DNA of 25,528 nt from an uncultured Chitinophagaceae bacterium (lineage in GTDB: Bacteria > Bacteroidota > Bacteroidia > Chitinophagales > Chitinophagaceae): contig CAKSVK010000030.1 in the NCBI GenBank assembly GCA_934502905.1, forward strand, positions 1-25,528, written 5' to 3'. Position 1 is the stretch's first letter; each line of letters begins with the position of its first letter. A program made the position numbers and the translations under genes. The notes under the pieces were generated by a model. The model was not told the origin of the DNA. It was given only the letters and a program-made list of their open reading frames with translations, and made no database searches. Of this stretch, positions 9,392 to 16,810 are shown piece by piece.

Positions 9392-10150
9392 CTATGGGTT
9401 CAGTACCTTTATGAGCAACTCCGCGAACGCAGCTACCTTTGAGTTCTGGGGATTGTGATCGGCTGTCATCTCTACGATTTTCCAGTTTCGTTTACGGGCT
9501 CTTTCCGCAAAAAGGTAAAAAAAGTCCTCTTCCGGTTTTTTGCCTTCATCTACAGTAAGTATATAAGTGGCTTTTAAAGCCTTTGCCTGGGGGTTTTTCC
9601 AGGAAACGGGGGTTGTAAAGGTTTTCAGCGATTGGGGAACATCTTTGGGTAAAGGATCTGTTTCTTTTACCCATTGGGGAACAATGAAGCCATTCACCGA
9701 TTCTCTTTCCGGGCCGGATTGGCCGTCCGCCCTGGCGGTTATGGCGCTTTCCCCGTCATCGGGAACAAAGGCATCAAGATATATCAGTTGCTTTATCCGC
9801 TCAGGAATGCTGTCTGCCACACCGGTGATCACCATTCCTCCATAACTATGCCCTACCAGCACGATATCATGGAGGTTCTCAAAAAGAATGGTGTTGACCA
9901 CGTCTTTTATATGGGTATTCAGATCGATGTCCGGCGAAGCCAAATGGACACGCTCTCCCTGCCCCGTAAGCTGGGGGCGATAAACAGTGTAGCCTTTTGC
10001 CGACAAAATAGAATCCGTTCTTTTGAAGGACCAGCTACCGCCCCATGCCCCATGCACAATTACATAGGTGGCTTTTTGTTGGGAATAAGATGCGGATATA
10101 AATAAAACAGATAAAGCAACAGCAGCTATGGACCTGGGAATGATCTTCAT
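9392..10150 (-). CDS. Secreted alpha/beta hydrolase (esterase-like)
   Basis: A 252-aa exported hydrolase of the alpha/beta fold (AB hydrolase_6 type, resembling EstC, salicylate-esterase and pyrethroid-esterase-like enzymes). Residues 1-23 form a signal peptide ending near SYSQQ. The oxyanion-loop motif VHGAWGGSW (32-40) follows the first strand. The nucleophile elbow VLVGHSYGG places Ser102, the candidate acid is Asp126 in IYLDAFVPDDGES, and the candidate histidine is His232 in TADHNPQNSK. That last segment deviates from the usual GHDPM pattern, so the charge relay should be treated as likely, not certain. The substrate is unknown. A good promoter match lies upstream. Confidence 0.88.
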   Translation of the reverse strand: MKIIPRSIAAVALSVLFISASYSQQKATYVIVHGAWGGSWSFKRTDSILSAKGYTVYRPQLTGQGERVHLASPDIDLNTHIKDVVNTILFENLHDIVLVGHSYGGMVITGVADSIPERIKQLIYLDAFVPDDGESAITARADGQSGPERESVNGFIVPQWVKETDPLPKDVPQSLKTFTTPVSWKNPQAKALKATYILTVDEGKKPEEDFFYLFAERARKRNWKIVEMTADHNPQNSKVAAFAELLIKVLNP

Positions 10151-10171
10151 TTTTTATCATTGGTTTGAAAG

Positions 10172-10201
10172 CTAATGTAACTAACATTTTTCATTAATCA
10201 A
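10172..10201 (-). promoter_or_regulatory. Predicted Bacteroidota-type promoter of the hydrolase operon
   Basis: On the minus strand TTG (10201-10199) is followed by exactly 19 bases and then TACATTAG (10179-10172), matching TTG-N19-TAnnTTTG at 7 of 8 -7 positions. The -7 box ends about 22 bases upstream of the hydrolase ATG, giving a short leader. Confidence 0.5.
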
Positions 10202-10407
10202 GCGCGTTGGGGCCACCGGCGTCGTTCAGGCGGGTATGAGAAGTTAAGGATCATTAAGCTTTCCCTTGATTCATCATTTCTTAGTGGTTACTACAGGAAC
10301 TAATAGTGTTCCCGGATAATAAAATGGTTATAAATTCCGCCAGGTATTTTTACATTTACAGCCAATAAGTTGAAAAGAGAAACGCGCTTATTATCATCGG
10401 GTAAATA

Positions 10408-10983
10408 ATGAAAAAACGCATTGCTATATTGGTAGGAGGCTCAGACCTGTTCTCCGGCTTAAGAGGCATTTCCACAGGAACAAAAATCATCCGGGAATCC
10501 ATAAGCCCTTTTTTTGATGAAACCCTGGCAATCAACTATAATTATTTCCTGGATTTTGGGGTCACCCTGCGTAAGCTGGTAACCAGGCTCCAGCGCGAAT
10601 ATGCTCCTTCCGAATTGTTTCTCTATGGATACAGTAAAGGCGGAGAGCTTGTATTACAGCTCAGCCGCATGGTGGAGGAAACCCATGCTGTACCGCTTTT
10701 AATCACCGTTGATATTGCCAACGGTCCATGGTCGGCAAAGATCGACCGTTCGGTTCCGGCCAACGTAAAGAAAAATATCAACGTGTACCAGAAGAATTCC
10801 AGACCTCCCCTGTTTTCGTATGGTTTGCCGGCATACTCACACAATACAGCAGCAATACAAAATATTGACCTTAGTGACGAAACGATCCATGACAGGCAGG
10901 TCAATCATTCAAACATTGAGATGCTGGTGGTGCAACAGGTGATCGGATGGTTGAAGGAGGAAAGCAGCATCTGGCCGGAATAA
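10408..10983 (+). CDS. Small alpha/beta-hydrolase-like protein
   Basis: A 191-aa cytoplasmic protein without a signal peptide. It contains an alpha/beta-hydrolase nucleophile elbow, FLYGYSKGGELVLQL, with Ser76 in a GxSxG context, a possible acid Asp near 101 (TVDIANG) and a possible histidine His167 (QVNHSNIEM), in the correct order for a catalytic triad. The N-terminal AILVGGSDLFSG could supply the oxyanion loop. It is shorter than most family members because it lacks a lid domain. The substrate is not inferable. Immediately after its stop codon (TAA, one codon, then TGA) the same reading frame stays open for 57 more codons (see the pseudogene entry). Confidence 0.7.
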   Translation: MKKRIAILVGGSDLFSGLRGISTGTKIIRESISPFFDETLAINYNYFLDFGVTLRKLVTRLQREYAPSELFLYGYSKGGELVLQLSRMVEETHAVPLLITVDIANGPWSAKIDRSVPANVKKNINVYQKNSRPPLFSYGLPAYSHNTAAIQNIDLSDETIHDRQVNHSNIEMLVVQQVIGWLKEESSIWPE

Positions 10984-10989
10984 CCCTGA

Positions 10990-11163
10990 CAAATATGGGA
11001 AAAGTGGCAGCGTGTCCGGGAAAAATCAACAGGTGCCCATGGCTCGGAACACTATATTTTTCCCGCAGATCCCGCAGCGCTTGTGGGGGACGAGGCTTTT
11101 AAAATATGCAGAAAGGTTATAGTGAATGTTTTGCATCGCTTTAAAGATCCACACTATCTCCGA
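10990..11163 (+). pseudogene. Possible C-terminal remnant of a decayed gene
   Basis: In the same frame as the preceding gene, after two stop codons (10981-10983 and 10987-10989), an open stretch of 57 codons runs to a TAA at 11161-11163. It has no ATG. Its translation has protein-like composition, including WEKWQRVREKSTGAHG, EHYIFPADPAALVGDEAF and VIVNVLHRFKDPHYLR. I do not recognise the family. It could be the tail of a gene removed by deletion, or a chance open frame (about a 6 percent expectation for 57 codons at uniform base use). Confidence 0.35.
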
Positions 11164-11289
11164 TAATATCACCGCAGATCAACGGAAAGATACTACCGCT
11201 CCGGGCAACATACCTGACAAACATCATCTGAATATATTTCAAAAACCTCTGTGTTTTTCCTAAATTACGGCATCGAAAGCTTTGCCGGT

Positions 11290-11655
11290 ATGCATCCCAC
11301 TATACATATAAAACGGGTATATGACCCACCGCTCAAAACCGACCGGTACAGGGTGCTGGTTGATCGCCTGTGGCCGAGGGGACTTACAAAAGAGGAAGCG
11401 GAAATTGACGAGTGGGCGAAAGATATTGCCCCTTCCCCCGATCTCAGAAAATGGTTTGGACACAAGCCGGAACACTGGTCTGTTTTCCAGAAAAAATATA
11501 CACTGGAGTTGTCAGCGAACGAAGCCGTGGATGCTTTTATAACCCGGCATGAAAAACAAAAATTGATCACACTTGTATATGCTGCCAAAGACGAAGCACA
11601 TACGCATGCTATCGTGCTGCAGCAATACCTGCAAAAGCGGTTTCAATCCCGATAA
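11290..11655 (+). CDS. DUF488 family protein (YeaO-like)
   Basis: A small soluble protein of 121 aa, close to the length of YeaO-type DUF488 proteins. The family signature is clear: IHIKRVYDPP near the N-terminus, then YRVLVDRLWPRGLTKEEA, IDEWAKDIAPSPDLRKWFGH and a C-terminal TLVYAAKDEAHTHAIVL. The biochemical function of the family is not established. The ATG at 11290 is chosen because family members begin just before the IKRVY strand. A GTG 39 bases upstream would add a 13-residue tail with no family support. The peroxidase gene begins 15 bases after the stop, so the two are probably co-transcribed. Confidence 0.85.
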   Translation: MHPTIHIKRVYDPPLKTDRYRVLVDRLWPRGLTKEEAEIDEWAKDIAPSPDLRKWFGHKPEHWSVFQKKYTLELSANEAVDAFITRHEKQKLITLVYAAKDEAHTHAIVLQQYLQKRFQSR

Positions 11656-11670
11656 TCCCTCTGACCCGTT

Positions 11671-12879
11671 ATGACCCCAAAAAAAATGTACAGGTTCCTT
11701 CCCTTATTGTTTTGCATTATTTGCTGTGTCGTTATTATTGAAGCCTGCCGGGAGCCTGACGCTAACCAGCAGGTAAAGATCACGCCTAAAAAACAATCTG
11801 ATCCCGGTAAAATAGATGCGTTGCCATTGAGCTATCTTTCACCACCCGACAATCCTGCCACACCCGAAAAGATAGAGCTGGGGCGTTTATTGTTTTATGA
11901 TCCTATTTTGTCGGGCAACAAGGATGTTTCCTGTGCCACCTGCCATCATCCCGAATTTGGGTATGCAGAGAGCCTGGAGCTGCCCATAGGCGTTAATGGC
12001 AAAGGTTTGGGACAAAGCAGGGTATTCAGGAAGCCGAACAATATTCCATTTACCAAACGTAATTCCCAGTCGCTTCTGAATATTGCCTTTAACGGTATTG
12101 ACAACAATGGTCAGTACACCCCGGCTACGGCGCCTATGTTTTGGGACCTGCGGGCTTCAGGACTGGAAGAGCAGGCATTGATACCGATCAAAACGCTGGA
12201 GGAAATGCGGGGGCATGATTTCCATGAAGAGGATATCATACCGGAAGTGGTGAAACGGCTGAATAATATTCCTGCTTACCGGAAAGAATTCAATACCGTT
12301 TTTCCCGAAGACAAAGACATCACAGACACCAACCTTGCAAAAGCGCTGGCTGCTTTCCAACGCTCCCTTACAGCCAACAATTCCCGGTTTGATAAATATA
12401 TGCGTGGCGACAAATCTGCGTTGTCTGCAAGAGAAATAGAGGGCATGCAGCTCTTTATCAGCTCGGGCTGTGCACGATGCCACGGCGGCCCGATGCTGTC
12501 GGATTTTAAACCGCATGTGCTGGGTGTTGCCGACAACGACAAGCTTGGCTTTTCTGACTCAGGCATTGACCAAACCTACGCTTTTCGCACACCCACGTTG
12601 AGAAACCTACGGCGGACCCGGCCCTATATGCATAACGGTAAAATACAAACGCTTGAAAGCGTAATGACCTTTTATGAAGATCTGCAGGGCAAAGAGCTGC
12701 AGAATAAAAACCTGACCCGGCAGCACCTGGACACGCTGGCAAAGCAGGTAAGGGTGGAATTCAAGCACATCAACACCATTGTTGAATTCCTGAATACATT
12801 AAATGATGATGATTACGACCGGAAAATACCGGATAAAGTACCCAGCGGACTTCCGGTTGGCGGATTGATCCAGAACTAA
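11671..12879 (+). CDS. Di-heme cytochrome c peroxidase / MauG-family lipoprotein
   Basis: A periplasmic di-heme enzyme of the bacterial cytochrome c peroxidase family (402 aa), reducing hydrogen peroxide with electrons from c-type cytochromes or, in MauG-like members, oxidising another substrate. A hydrophobic leader ends in IIEAC, so Cys26 may be lipidated. Two c-type heme sites are visible: CATCH at 88-92 (within DVSCATCHHPEFGYAES) and CARCH at 267-271 (GCARCHGGPMLSDF). The family motif FRTPTLRN at about 305-312 and YMHNG, with Met320 as a likely distal ligand, follow. GRLLFYDPILSGNKD at the start of the first domain is typical. It sits 15 bases behind the DUF488 gene and converges with the rhomboid gene, leaving only 9 bases between stops. 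Confidence 0.92.
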   Translation: MTPKKMYRFLPLLFCIICCVVIIEACREPDANQQVKITPKKQSDPGKIDALPLSYLSPPDNPATPEKIELGRLLFYDPILSGNKDVSCATCHHPEFGYAESLELPIGVNGKGLGQSRVFRKPNNIPFTKRNSQSLLNIAFNGIDNNGQYTPATAPMFWDLRASGLEEQALIPIKTLEEMRGHDFHEEDIIPEVVKRLNNIPAYRKEFNTVFPEDKDITDTNLAKALAAFQRSLTANNSRFDKYMRGDKSALSAREIEGMQLFISSGCARCHGGPMLSDFKPHVLGVADNDKLGFSDSGIDQTYAFRTPTLRNLRRTRPYMHNGKIQTLESVMTFYEDLQGKELQNKNLTRQHLDTLAKQVRVEFKHINTIVEFLNTLNDDDYDRKIPDKVPSGLPVGGLIQN

Positions 12880-12888
12880 TCTTCAAAA

Positions 12889-13530
12889 TTAAAAGTTTGT
12901 AATATAGCTCTGTACCTGCCTTGTGAAATGATGCAGCAGGTTGTGACCGGAAGCAAATCCCGCCACTACCAGGAAGGCAATTCCATACAAGGCGCCCCAT
13001 ATATGGGCAGAATGATTGATGTTGCCTCCACCCTTCTTATCCAGGTAAGAGGAAATGCCGATAAACAAAGCCCCGAAGATGAACCCGGGGATATTCAGAC
13101 CGGGCAGGAAGATCAGTCCGATGCCGCGGACCGGTTCCAGGAAGATAAAGGCAAAGATCACGGCAGACACCGCGCCGGAGGCGCCAAGACTCCTGTAGTA
13201 ATAGTTATTCGTGTTTTTAACATAGGTGGGCAGCAGGCAGGCAACCAGCGCCGTTACATACATCAAAAGGTAGAGCCATTTCCCTCCCGGCCCGAAGATC
13301 GTCATGAACCTTACTTCCACATATTCCCCGAATATCCAGAAAGAATACATATTGAACAAAAGATGGGGTATGTTGGCATGAATAAAGCCACAGGTTATAA
13401 AACGGTAATACTGCTTTTGTTCCTGTACGGCCGGCGGATAGAAAATAAGATCATCCATTACCTTCTGGTTGTTGAACGCTGTAAAGGAAACGATACAGGT
13501 CATGATGATAATGACGAGCGTAATGGTCAT
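12889..13530 (-). CDS. Rhomboid family intramembrane serine protease
   Basis: A membrane-embedded protease of 213 aa with about six helices. The catalytic serine is Ser118 in RSLGASGAVSA (the GxSG motif) and the catalytic histidine is His176 in INHSAHIWGALYG. The structural segment FITCGFIHANIPHLLFNMYSFWIFG (43-67) corresponds to the L1/TM2 region with its conserved HxxxxHLxxNM pattern. The catalytic dyad is therefore complete. Substrates cannot be predicted. It is a stand-alone minus-strand gene; an inverted repeat lies between it and the DUF4197 gene upstream. Confidence 0.92.
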   Translation of the reverse strand: MTITLVIIIMTCIVSFTAFNNQKVMDDLIFYPPAVQEQKQYYRFITCGFIHANIPHLLFNMYSFWIFGEYVEVRFMTIFGPGGKWLYLLMYVTALVACLLPTYVKNTNNYYYRSLGASGAVSAVIFAFIFLEPVRGIGLIFLPGLNIPGFIFGALFIGISSYLDKKGGGNINHSAHIWGALYGIAFLVVAGFASGHNLLHHFTRQVQSYITNF

Positions 13531-13598
13531 AAATACTTTTGCCGAAGATAAAGGATTCTCAACAATATGGGTTTATCCTGGGGTAAAAAGGAGGCAAG

Positions 13599-13753
13599 TA
13601 AGGAGTCGTAAGTGATCAGTGGGAAGTAGTTAGTGACAGTTTAGTTACAAGTTGCAGGACGCAGGACAGTCACTGAATCCTGTGTCTTGTCTGCCTACAA
13701 CCTGTGACCTGCATCTTACTTATCACTAACCACTTACTACTTACCACTCCTTA
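13599..13753. repeat. 155-bp imperfect inverted repeat with G+T-rich arms
   Basis: The outer arms begin TAAGGAGT (13599) and end ACTCCTTA (13753) and are built from short degenerate blocks such as AAGTAGT, AAGTGG and TTAGTGA. The core is a hairpin with arms GACGCAGGA (13658-13666) and TCCTGTGTC (13678-13686), 9 bp with one mismatch and an 11-nt loop. It fills the space between the DUF4197 stop and the rhomboid start, both minus strand. Function unknown; a REP-like element or transcript 3' structure is possible. Confidence 0.65.
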
Positions 13754-13758
13754 TCTCC

Positions 13759-14457
13759 TCAGTTTCCAAAAACACTCTTCAGCAGGTCGGTGGTTCTGGC
13801 CAAAGGATCTTTGCGTATTTTCAGCTCTTCCTGTGCTACCTGGTAAAAAATGCCCGACAATGCTTTTTCCGTAACGTAAGCGCCAAGATCGGGGTTCACT
13901 TTTTTGAGCGAAACTTTATTATAGGCGGAAAAAACGGCATTCCAGTATTTGGTAGCATCTACTTTTTCCAGCGATTTTTCAATCACGGGTCTGAAAGCTT
14001 CTGTCAGCTGGGAAGTGGTCTTTGATTTGAGGTAACCGGTGGCAGCGTCATCTCCTCCTTTCAGGATAGAAGCAGCATCCTGGATGCTCATTTGCCTGAT
14101 GGCATTAACGAAAATGGGTGTGGCCGATTTGGCGGCGTCTTCCGCAGCACGGTTCATACTCAGGATCGCATCATCCACCTGCTTTCCCAACCCGATCGCT
14201 CTCAATTTTTCCTCTACTTTTTTCGCTTCATCCGGCATTAATATCTTCACAGCTGCATTCGCAAAGTACCCGTCAACGGATGACAGGTTTTTTGCAGCAG
14301 CTTCTGCACCAATAGATAAGGCTTCCTTTAATCCCGCTGCTATATTGTCGCTGCCCTTATCGCCGCCCAATAAATTTTTAAGCACCTGGGCCTTGGCAGA
14401 AGATACAATCATAAAACCGGAAAGAAACAATCCCAATACAACAGCAATTCTTTTCAT
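13759..14457 (-). CDS. DUF4197 domain protein, exported
   Basis: A 232-aa protein with a clear signal peptide (MKRIAVVLGLFLSGFMIVSSAKAQ) followed by a DUF4197 domain covering nearly all of the rest. Recognisable segments are LKEALSIGAEAAAKNLS, DGYFANAAVKILMPDEAKK, MNRAAEDAAKSATPIFVNAI and the C-terminal DPLARTTDLLKSVFG. The family occurs widely in Bacteroidota and Proteobacteria as a periplasmic protein of unknown role. The ATG at 14457 is chosen since it starts the signal peptide; a GTG 45 bases upstream would put 15 polar and hydrophobic residues in front of it. A strong palindrome (14489-14518) lies just upstream. Confidence 0.88.
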   Translation of the reverse strand: MKRIAVVLGLFLSGFMIVSSAKAQVLKNLLGGDKGSDNIAAGLKEALSIGAEAAAKNLSSVDGYFANAAVKILMPDEAKKVEEKLRAIGLGKQVDDAILSMNRAAEDAAKSATPIFVNAIRQMSIQDAASILKGGDDAATGYLKSKTTSQLTEAFRPVIEKSLEKVDATKYWNAVFSAYNKVSLKKVNPDLGAYVTEKALSGIFYQVAQEELKIRKDPLARTTDLLKSVFGN

Positions 14458-14488
14458 AAGAAATTTATTTATTATGATATGGTCAAAA

Positions 14489-14518
14489 ATAATACCAGTC
14501 ACTTTGGACTGGTATTAT
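14489..14518 (-). terminator. 12-bp perfect stem-loop upstream of the DUF4197 gene
   Basis: Arms ATAATACCAGTC (14489-14500) and GACTGGTATTAT (14507-14518) are exact inverted repeats around a 6-nt loop. Read on the minus strand the stem runs straight into TTTTTG, as in an intrinsic terminator for transcripts arriving from the hexosaminidase gene. The same T-run also makes TATTTTTG, a match to the TAnnTTTG -7 box about 30 bases upstream of the DUF4197 ATG, so it may instead be an operator. I favour terminator weakly. Confidence 0.55.
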
Positions 14519-14595
14519 AAACGAAAGTTTAAAGCCGATAGTGTAATTTTCCGAATACATATAGGTAAGCGACTGCAAATGAGTATTCCCGGAAA

Positions 14596-14764
14596 GTTGC
14601 GTGTGCCCACGTAACGGATGCCGGGCAACCCATGGGGGGGGGGCCTACACCTGTCTTCACATGCAGCCTGCATATCGACCGAATCTATCAGTGACGGACA
14701 ACCGAACAGCGCAACCGGGCAAAGGCAGGCACCCCATTGCCCCTGCACGTGTCCTCACCTGCAG
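14596..14764 (+). repeat. Dispersed two-hairpin element, two degenerate copies at 14.6-14.8 kb
   Basis: Hairpin A at 14596-14615 has arms GTTGCGTG and CACGTAAC (8 bp with one G-T pair). A decayed hairpin B follows at 14645-14666. A second copy keeps only the right side of A (CGCAACCGGGC near 14710-14720) and a hairpin B at 14743-14764 (arms CTGCACGTG/CACCTGCAG, one mismatch, TCCT loop). A run of ten G lies at 14634-14643. This fills the spacer downstream of the hexosaminidase gene; no gene is supported in 14519-14810. Confidence 0.65.
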
Positions 14765-14810
14765 TTCGAAAACCGCTTCCTGACGCGGGATCAAGGCGCG
14801 ACCTGAAAAT

Positions 14811-16703
14811 TTATTTAATCCCTGCCCTCTTTTTCAGGTCAGCCATAGTAATGGAGATCATCCTGCCTGTCGGTTTGCCGTCCCGGTAGGTTATCACCCG
14901 CATCACCTGCGCATCTTTGGGCACCGTTAAAGCTGACTCATATTTCGGATAAAAATTATCCGGATATGAATTATCAAAGCTGTAATGGATATTCAGTCCT
15001 TTGATCCCTGTGCTCAGCGTTACCACCGGGAGGTTCCTGGCATTTTTGGTGACCTTTACAATCGGGTCGTACAATGCCGGTGCATATTTTGTTCCGGCCA
15101 TATCCAGGCGTCCGAATTGTTTTTCTACCTTGCTTATAAAACCATCCCAATCCTTTTTTTCCGCCGGCGACCATAGCGATTCCGAAACGGCAAAGGCCCT
15201 GGGCCAAAGCATATACTGCACGTGCCGCATATTGTATATTTGCTCTGTCCACAAATTAGCCTGCCCGCCTTTTATATATTTCGGATCAACTCCTTTGGGC
15301 AGCGGATCAAATTCATATGTTTTGCTAAAACGTAAGCTGGCATATACAGGAGGCTCTATGACAGCATCACCCTGCATATAATCCAGGTACACAAATGTAG
15401 TAGGGCTCATCACTACTTCATGTTGCTGTTTGGCGGCTTCTATCCCACCCTTTACACCCTGCCAGCTCATCACAGCCGCATTCGGCGCCAGTCCGCCCTG
15501 CAGGATCTCATCCCAGCCGATCACCTTCTTCCCTTTTGATTCTACGATTTTCGCTACCCGCTTTACAAAATAGCTTTGCACTTCATCCAGGTTCTTTAAT
15601 TTTTCTTTCTGCATCAGCGCTTTAATGGTGGCACTTTTTTCCCAGAAGTTCCTTGCTGTTTCATCACCTCCGATATGGATGTATTCAAACGGGAAAAGCC
15701 CGGCTACTTCTGTAAAAACCTTATCCAGGAAAGCATATACCTTTTCATTGGCGGGACAAAGGGTATTGTCTACCAATCCATAAAAATGCCCGCCCGGAGG
15801 CCATACCATAAAGGGCTCGCCTGAGTTTACCACGTATTTGTCTGCACCGGGTGTACAGGAAAGCTCGGGGTAAGACGCAATCGCTGCCAGGCTATGCCCC
15901 GGCACATCAATCTCCGGCATCACATTTACAAACCGGCCGGATGCGTATGCAATGATCTCCCTGATATCATCATGCGTATAAAACCCGCCATAGTCTCTCG
16001 GCTCATCCGACGCCGGTTTGGAGAAGGTATTAAAACGTCCCTCTTTCTTCACGTTCCAGGCGCCTACAGTCGTCAGCTTCGGGTAGCTCTTTATTTCAAG
16101 CCGCCACCCCTGGTCATCGGTCAGGTGAATATGCAGGAGATTGTACTTGTATTTCACCATATCATCAATAAAACGCTTTACCTCTTCTTTCGTAAAAAAA
16201 TGCCTGGACACATCAAACATCATTCCCCTCCATCCGAAACGGGGATAATCTTTTATGGTAACGCATGGAGCTGTCCACGTTATATCGGCTACAACCTTCC
16301 TGCTTTCAATTTCTTTGGGAAGCAGTTGTAGAAAAGACTGCACGCCATAAAATAATCCTGCCGCTTCGTTCGCTTCAATTATTACTGCTGCAGGGGTAAC
16401 GGAAAGCTTATATCCTTCTTTTCCCAGCTCCGCATCCGGGTGGCTCAACAGGGCCAACTTTACCTCTGCCCCGGCATCGGTCGTTTTGTTGAAACGAAAG
16501 CCCGTAGCGCTCAATGCCTCTATCAAAATATCTGCTACCTTGCCTGCATCGCCTTCCGCCTGTATGGAAGCATTGTTTTTGAGGGTAAAAACACCCTCCG
16601 CAGGAATCAAAGAAACCGGCTCCGGTATAATGCTGATGTTGGTCTGGGCATGTGTGCTTGGCAACAGGAAAAAGGAAAGACAAAATAGCAGCAAGTGTTT
16701 CAT
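14811..16703 (-). CDS. Beta-N-acetylhexosaminidase, GH20
   Basis: A periplasmic glycosidase of 630 aa releasing terminal N-acetylhexosamines from chitooligosaccharides or glycans. In order: signal peptide (1-19, ending in THAQ), GH20b N-terminal alpha/beta domain (about 22-150, with LFYGVQSFLQLLP), and the GH20 catalytic barrel (about 153-510), with GWRGMMFDVSRHFF, LHIHLTDDQGWRLEI, MPEIDVPGHS and YIHIGGDETARNFW. The catalytic pair is Asp347-Glu348 of GGDE, fitting substrate-assisted catalysis. A C-terminal Fn3/chitobiase-like domain follows (about 540-630, IHYSFDNSYP and VITYRDGKPTGRMI). Domain set and length match Bacteroidota enzymes. It is preceded by a TACATTTG -7 box. Confidence 0.94.
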   Translation of the reverse strand: MKHLLLFCLSFFLLPSTHAQTNISIIPEPVSLIPAEGVFTLKNNASIQAEGDAGKVADILIEALSATGFRFNKTTDAGAEVKLALLSHPDAELGKEGYKLSVTPAAVIIEANEAAGLFYGVQSFLQLLPKEIESRKVVADITWTAPCVTIKDYPRFGWRGMMFDVSRHFFTKEEVKRFIDDMVKYKYNLLHIHLTDDQGWRLEIKSYPKLTTVGAWNVKKEGRFNTFSKPASDEPRDYGGFYTHDDIREIIAYASGRFVNVMPEIDVPGHSLAAIASYPELSCTPGADKYVVNSGEPFMVWPPGGHFYGLVDNTLCPANEKVYAFLDKVFTEVAGLFPFEYIHIGGDETARNFWEKSATIKALMQKEKLKNLDEVQSYFVKRVAKIVESKGKKVIGWDEILQGGLAPNAAVMSWQGVKGGIEAAKQQHEVVMSPTTFVYLDYMQGDAVIEPPVYASLRFSKTYEFDPLPKGVDPKYIKGGQANLWTEQIYNMRHVQYMLWPRAFAVSESLWSPAEKKDWDGFISKVEKQFGRLDMAGTKYAPALYDPIVKVTKNARNLPVVTLSTGIKGLNIHYSFDNSYPDNFYPKYESALTVPKDAQVMRVITYRDGKPTGRMISITMADLKKRAGIK

Positions 16704-16728
16704 ATGCGGTAATGTTTAATTGATAAAC

Positions 16729-16736
16729 CAAATGTA
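16729..16736 (-). promoter_or_regulatory. Predicted -7 box of the hexosaminidase gene
   Basis: TACATTTG on the minus strand is an exact TAnnTTTG match about 26 bases upstream of the ATG at 16703. No TTG stands at the canonical 19-base spacing, so the -33 element is weak or absent. Confidence 0.45.
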
Positions 16737-16810
16737 GGGCAAAATAACCGCCATATATCGCGCAATCGTATGCGGATATTTTACCGAAGCGGAGAGCAAC
16801 ACAATCTCCA

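Noticed and set aside
11251..11289. GTG start extending the DUF488 protein
   Set aside because: The additional 13 residues are outside the family domain, and the ATG at 11290 fits the known start of the domain.
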